IMG/VR virus record: IMGVR_UViG_3300044911_001356
Span: 1-20,392 of that record
Source: a virus
DNA length: 20,392 nucleotides
Reading direction: 5' to 3' (one strand)
The translations under genes were made by a program, and so were the position numbers. Each line of letters opens with the position of its first letter. Position 1 is the stretch's first letter. Below are positions 18,465 through 20,392 of the stretch, in pieces. The notes below the pieces were generated by a model. The model made no database searches. It saw nothing but the letters and a program-made list of their open reading frames with translations, and was not told where the DNA came from.

Positions 18465-18593
18465 ATGAAAATATTTATAATCAAGTCACCAAGTGGCAAA
18501 GTTTACACTTTAAATGCTGAATCAAGGTTTCATGCAATACAAAAAGCAATAGTTAAAGATGATTTTAAATACACATCAAACCAATATAAATAA
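18465..18593 (+). CDS. Small hypothetical protein after the RNA element
   Basis: 42 aa, ATG at 18465, TAA at 18591-18593 overlapping the next ATG (TAATG). It starts MKIFIIKSPSGKVYTLNAES, a beta-hairpin-like stretch, then a short helix (RFHAIQKAIVKDDF) and a polar end. The coupled stop and the lack of another frame support it as a gene. As the first gene after the terminator-bearing RNA it would be the direct target of any attenuation. Confidence 0.6.
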   Translation: MKIFIIKSPSGKVYTLNAESRFHAIQKAIVKDDFKYTSNQYK

Positions 18594-18841
18594 TGAGAGA
18601 TTCAGCAATATTTTACCGAAGTTTCTACGAAGCCATCGACAACTTGCCGTCAAAGTCACAGAAAGAGCAAGTATATTCAGCGATATTTGACTTCATTTTC
18701 AAAAATATTGAACCGCAGTTAAAAGGCAATTCACTTTCAGTTTGGATTTTAATTAAGCCTCAACTTGTTGCTAATCAGATGCGTTACGAAAATGGAAGCC
18801 GAAGCAAAACGCAATCAAAACGTAAGCGAAAGCGAATCTAA
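18593..18841 (+). CDS. DUF6291-like replication-module protein, N-terminal part
   Basis: 82 aa. Residues 1-66 follow the DUF6291 pattern: MRDSAIFYRSFYEAIDNLPS, then QVYSAIFDFIFKN, and SVWILIKPQLVANQMRYENG. In relatives this domain continues through a polar K/N/Q/E linker into a C-terminal domain in the same protein. Here the frame instead ends in a basic tail (KTQSKRKRKRI) and the C-terminal domain continues in the +1 frame. This is therefore likely the N-terminal part of a gene split by a frameshift, either real, a sequencing error or a translational slip. The protein family sits beside DnaB or initiator genes in many phages. Confidence 0.65.
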   Translation: MRDSAIFYRSFYEAIDNLPSKSQKEQVYSAIFDFIFKNIEPQLKGNSLSVWILIKPQLVANQMRYENGSRSKTQSKRKRKRI

Positions 18842-19151
18842 TAATAATGTATTTAATAAGAATGAAAATAAGAATGAAAATGTGTTAATGGAAACAGACC
18901 CGCCCGCCCGCGATGTTTTTATTGCTTTTTGTAAAACTTTGGATATCGACTATAATAAATTTGGTAAAACTATTGAGGCTAAATATGACACTTGGATAAA
19001 AGATGGATGGAAAGATGGATACGGAAATAATATTACTGATTGGGAACAAAAAATAATTAATACTATTCCGAATTTAAAACCATGGCCAACAAAGCAACAA
19101 ACCGAAAAGCAAACAGTTAAAGGTAACTGGGGAGGTAAGAATGCAAAATAA
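18792..19151 (+). CDS. C-terminal domain of the DUF6291-like protein, in the +1 frame
   Basis: 119 aa from ATG 18792; an upstream TTG at 18765 in the same frame is also possible. After a low-complexity N/E/K/S linker (about residues 1-33) comes DVFIAFCKTLDIDYNKFGKT, then EAKYDTWIKDGWKDGYGNNI and WEQKIINTIPNLKPW. The last part, with a Y-x-x-W-x-x-x-GWxxGxGxxIxxWxxKIxNTxPxLKP layout, is the usual C-terminus of phage replication proteins of this type, thought to help load the helicase. It overlaps the first part by 50 bp and the DnaB gene by 11 bp. Whether it is made separately or fused is unknown. Confidence 0.6.
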   Translation: MEAEAKRNQNVSESESNNNVFNKNENKNENVLMETDPPARDVFIAFCKTLDIDYNKFGKTIEAKYDTWIKDGWKDGYGNNITDWEQKIINTIPNLKPWPTKQQTEKQTVKGNWGGKNAK

Positions 19152-20392
19152 TAAAAAGAAAACTATTCGCATTGATGATGATGCTACTATTGAATGGGGA
19201 AAGTTACCGCCACAAGCGGATGATTTAGAGGTTTCAATACTTGGTGCTATACTTATTCGGGCAAGTTGTATTGATGAAATTGTGGATTTTTTTAGACCTG
19301 ATATGATGTATAAAGAAGCACACAAAATTATACTTGATGCTATTTATTCACTTTACAAACTTTCAAGTCCAATAACAATTATAACGGTAAACACCGAGTT
19401 AAAGCGTACAAGCAATTTAGAAAAGGCTGGAGGCACTTATTATTTAAGTACATTATGCAACAAAGCAGATTTTAATGTTGAATACAATGCTCGAATAGTA
19501 TTTCAAAAATACACTCAGCGCGAACTTATTTTGATGTCTGCTGGTATTATCAAAGAAAGCTATCAAGATAATGCAGATGCGTTTGAAATGCTTGAGAAAG
19601 GGCAAAGTATGATTGATAAAGTTACGCAAACTATTCACGTAGGTAAGTTTGACAATGTTACTGATTTGTTTTTTGAAAGTGAAAAGCGCAATTTAGAAAT
19701 TAGATCAAAGCAAGGAATTAGCGGTGTTCCAAGTGGCTATTTTGATATTGATAAAATTACTGGAGGTTGGCAAAGTAGTGATTTGATAATTTTAGCAGCA
19801 AGACCAGGAATGGGTAAAACTGCGTTTGTGTTAAATATTGCCCGAAATGCTGCCGTTGATTTTAATGAGCCCATTGCACTATTTAGTTTAGAAATGTCAT
19901 CAATGCAATTAATAAATCGTTTGCAAAGTGCAGAAAGTGAAATACCTTTAGAAAAATTTATGCGTACCGGATTGAATGATGCTGAGGTGCAACAAAAGCG
20001 GTTAAAATGTCAAAAATTAGTTGATAGTAAAATTTTTATTGATGATACCCCTGCAATATCAGTATTTGAATTAAAAGTTAAACTTAAAAAACTCAAACGC
20101 GATCACGATATTAAACTTGCCATTGTTGATTACATTCAACTAATGACTGCTGGCAAAGTTGACAACGTTAATGGTCGTGAGCAGGAAGTGGGATTTATTT
20201 CACGTTCGTTGAAAGGCATTGCTAAAGAGTTAAACATTCCAATTATTGCACTGTCACAACTTAGCCGAAAGGTGGAGGAACGTGCCGATAAAACTCCAAT
20301 ACTTTCAGACCTTAGAGAATCGGGAAGTATTGAACAAGATGCCGACATGGTTACGTTTTTATTCAGACCTGAAGCACATGGAATAATGGAAG
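19141..20392 (+). CDS. dnaB: Replicative DNA helicase DnaB (3' end outside the window)
   Basis: 417 codons are visible and the frame is open to the window end. The N-terminal domain (about residues 25-125) has the DnaB pattern: PPQADDLEVSILGAILI near its start, FFRPDMMYKEAHKIILDAI, and LEKAGGTYYLSTLC. The ATPase domain has Walker A ARPGMGKT at 220-227, SLEMSSMQL after it, Walker B LAIVDYIQLM with Asp330, GREQEVGFISRSLKGIAKEL, the ALSQLSRKVEER segment and LSDLRESGSIEQDADMV. It unwinds DNA at the phage replication fork as a hexameric ring. The start ATG overlaps the previous gene by 11 bp. Typical DnaB length is 450-500 aa, so 40-80 residues are missing. Confidence 0.95.
   Translation, partial: MQNNKKKTIRIDDDATIEWGKLPPQADDLEVSILGAILIRASCIDEIVDFFRPDMMYKEAHKIILDAIYSLYKLSSPITIITVNTELKRTSNLEKAGGTYYLSTLCNKADFNVEYNARIVFQKYTQRELILMSAGIIKESYQDNADAFEMLEKGQSMIDKVTQTIHVGKFDNVTDLFFESEKRNLEIRSKQGISGVPSGYFDIDKITGGWQSSDLIILAARPGMGKTAFVLNIARNAAVDFNEPIALFSLEMSSMQLINRLQSAESEIPLEKFMRTGLNDAEVQQKRLKCQKLVDSKIFIDDTPAISVFELKVKLKKLKRDHDIKLAIVDYIQLMTAGKVDNVNGREQEVGFISRSLKGIAKELNIPIIALSQLSRKVEERADKTPILSDLRESGSIEQDADMVTFLFRPEAHGIME

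Noticed and set aside
17984-18499. 171-codon reverse-strand frame across Gp157 and the RNA element
   Set aside because: It is antisense to a well-supported Gp157 gene and crosses the terminator and promoter; composition is not protein-like.
1-20392. Integrase, attachment sites, tRNA or insertion sequences
   Set aside because: I looked for tyrosine or serine recombinase motifs, tRNA-like cloverleafs and transposase frames with terminal repeats, and found none.

Overview
This window looks like part of a genome of a tailed phage or prophage infecting a Bacteroidota host (Flavobacteriia/Cytophagia/Chitinophagia-like). Three things support this. DNA is AT-rich and gene packing is very tight. Shine-Dalgarno sites are scarce and start/stop codons overlap repeatedly (TAATG, ATGA). 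At least seven sites match the Bacteroidota promoter form TTG/TTTG-N18-21-TAnnTTTG. The protein families (DUF5675, DUF3127, Gp157, DUF6291-like, RecT-like annealing protein, DnaB) are also typical of phages of that phylum. No integrase, tRNA, insertion sequence or CRISPR array is visible, so lytic or temperate lifestyle cannot be decided.

Layout. (1) 1-9350, rightward: late structural genes. The order is the end of a probable portal gene, Mu F-like minor head protein, a 127-aa protein, a 17-aa CxxC microprotein, scaffold-like protein, major capsid protein, adaptor-like protein with an inserted domain, gpG-like neck protein, tail-terminator-like protein, two tandem paralogous tube/virion proteins, a 568-aa tail fibre and a probable fibre-associated protein. 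A cluster of tiny membrane proteins follows, with a 31-codon lipoprotein gene hidden out of frame between two of them. No tape-measure gene lies between tube and fibre. (2) 9351-9578: a non-coding junction with a bidirectional terminator, four tandem 12-bp repeats, a 9-bp hairpin and a leftward promoter; together these could form a small RNA. (3) 9579-15210, leftward: about 17 small accessory genes. They include a spanin-like coiled-coil protein, DUF5675, a sigma region 4-like HTH protein, a lipoprotein and several membrane proteins, with internal promoters near 11256 and 12779. (4) 15211-15319: two divergent promoters whose -33 regions touch, next to a 14-bp perfect palindrome; this is probably the transcriptional switch. 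(5) 15320-20392, rightward: early genes running from small unknown/HTH proteins into a replication-recombination module (DUF3127 OB-fold protein, RecT-like annealing protein, Gp157, DUF6291-like protein split by a frameshift, and DnaB helicase cut by the window end).

The most unusual element is a compact unit at 18324-18455, between Gp157 and the next small gene. It has its own promoter, two crossing (pseudoknot-type) stems, mutually exclusive alternative stems and a U-tract terminator. It reads as an undescribed structured RNA or attenuator. Domain and family names below come from recognition of sequence patterns, not from database searches.
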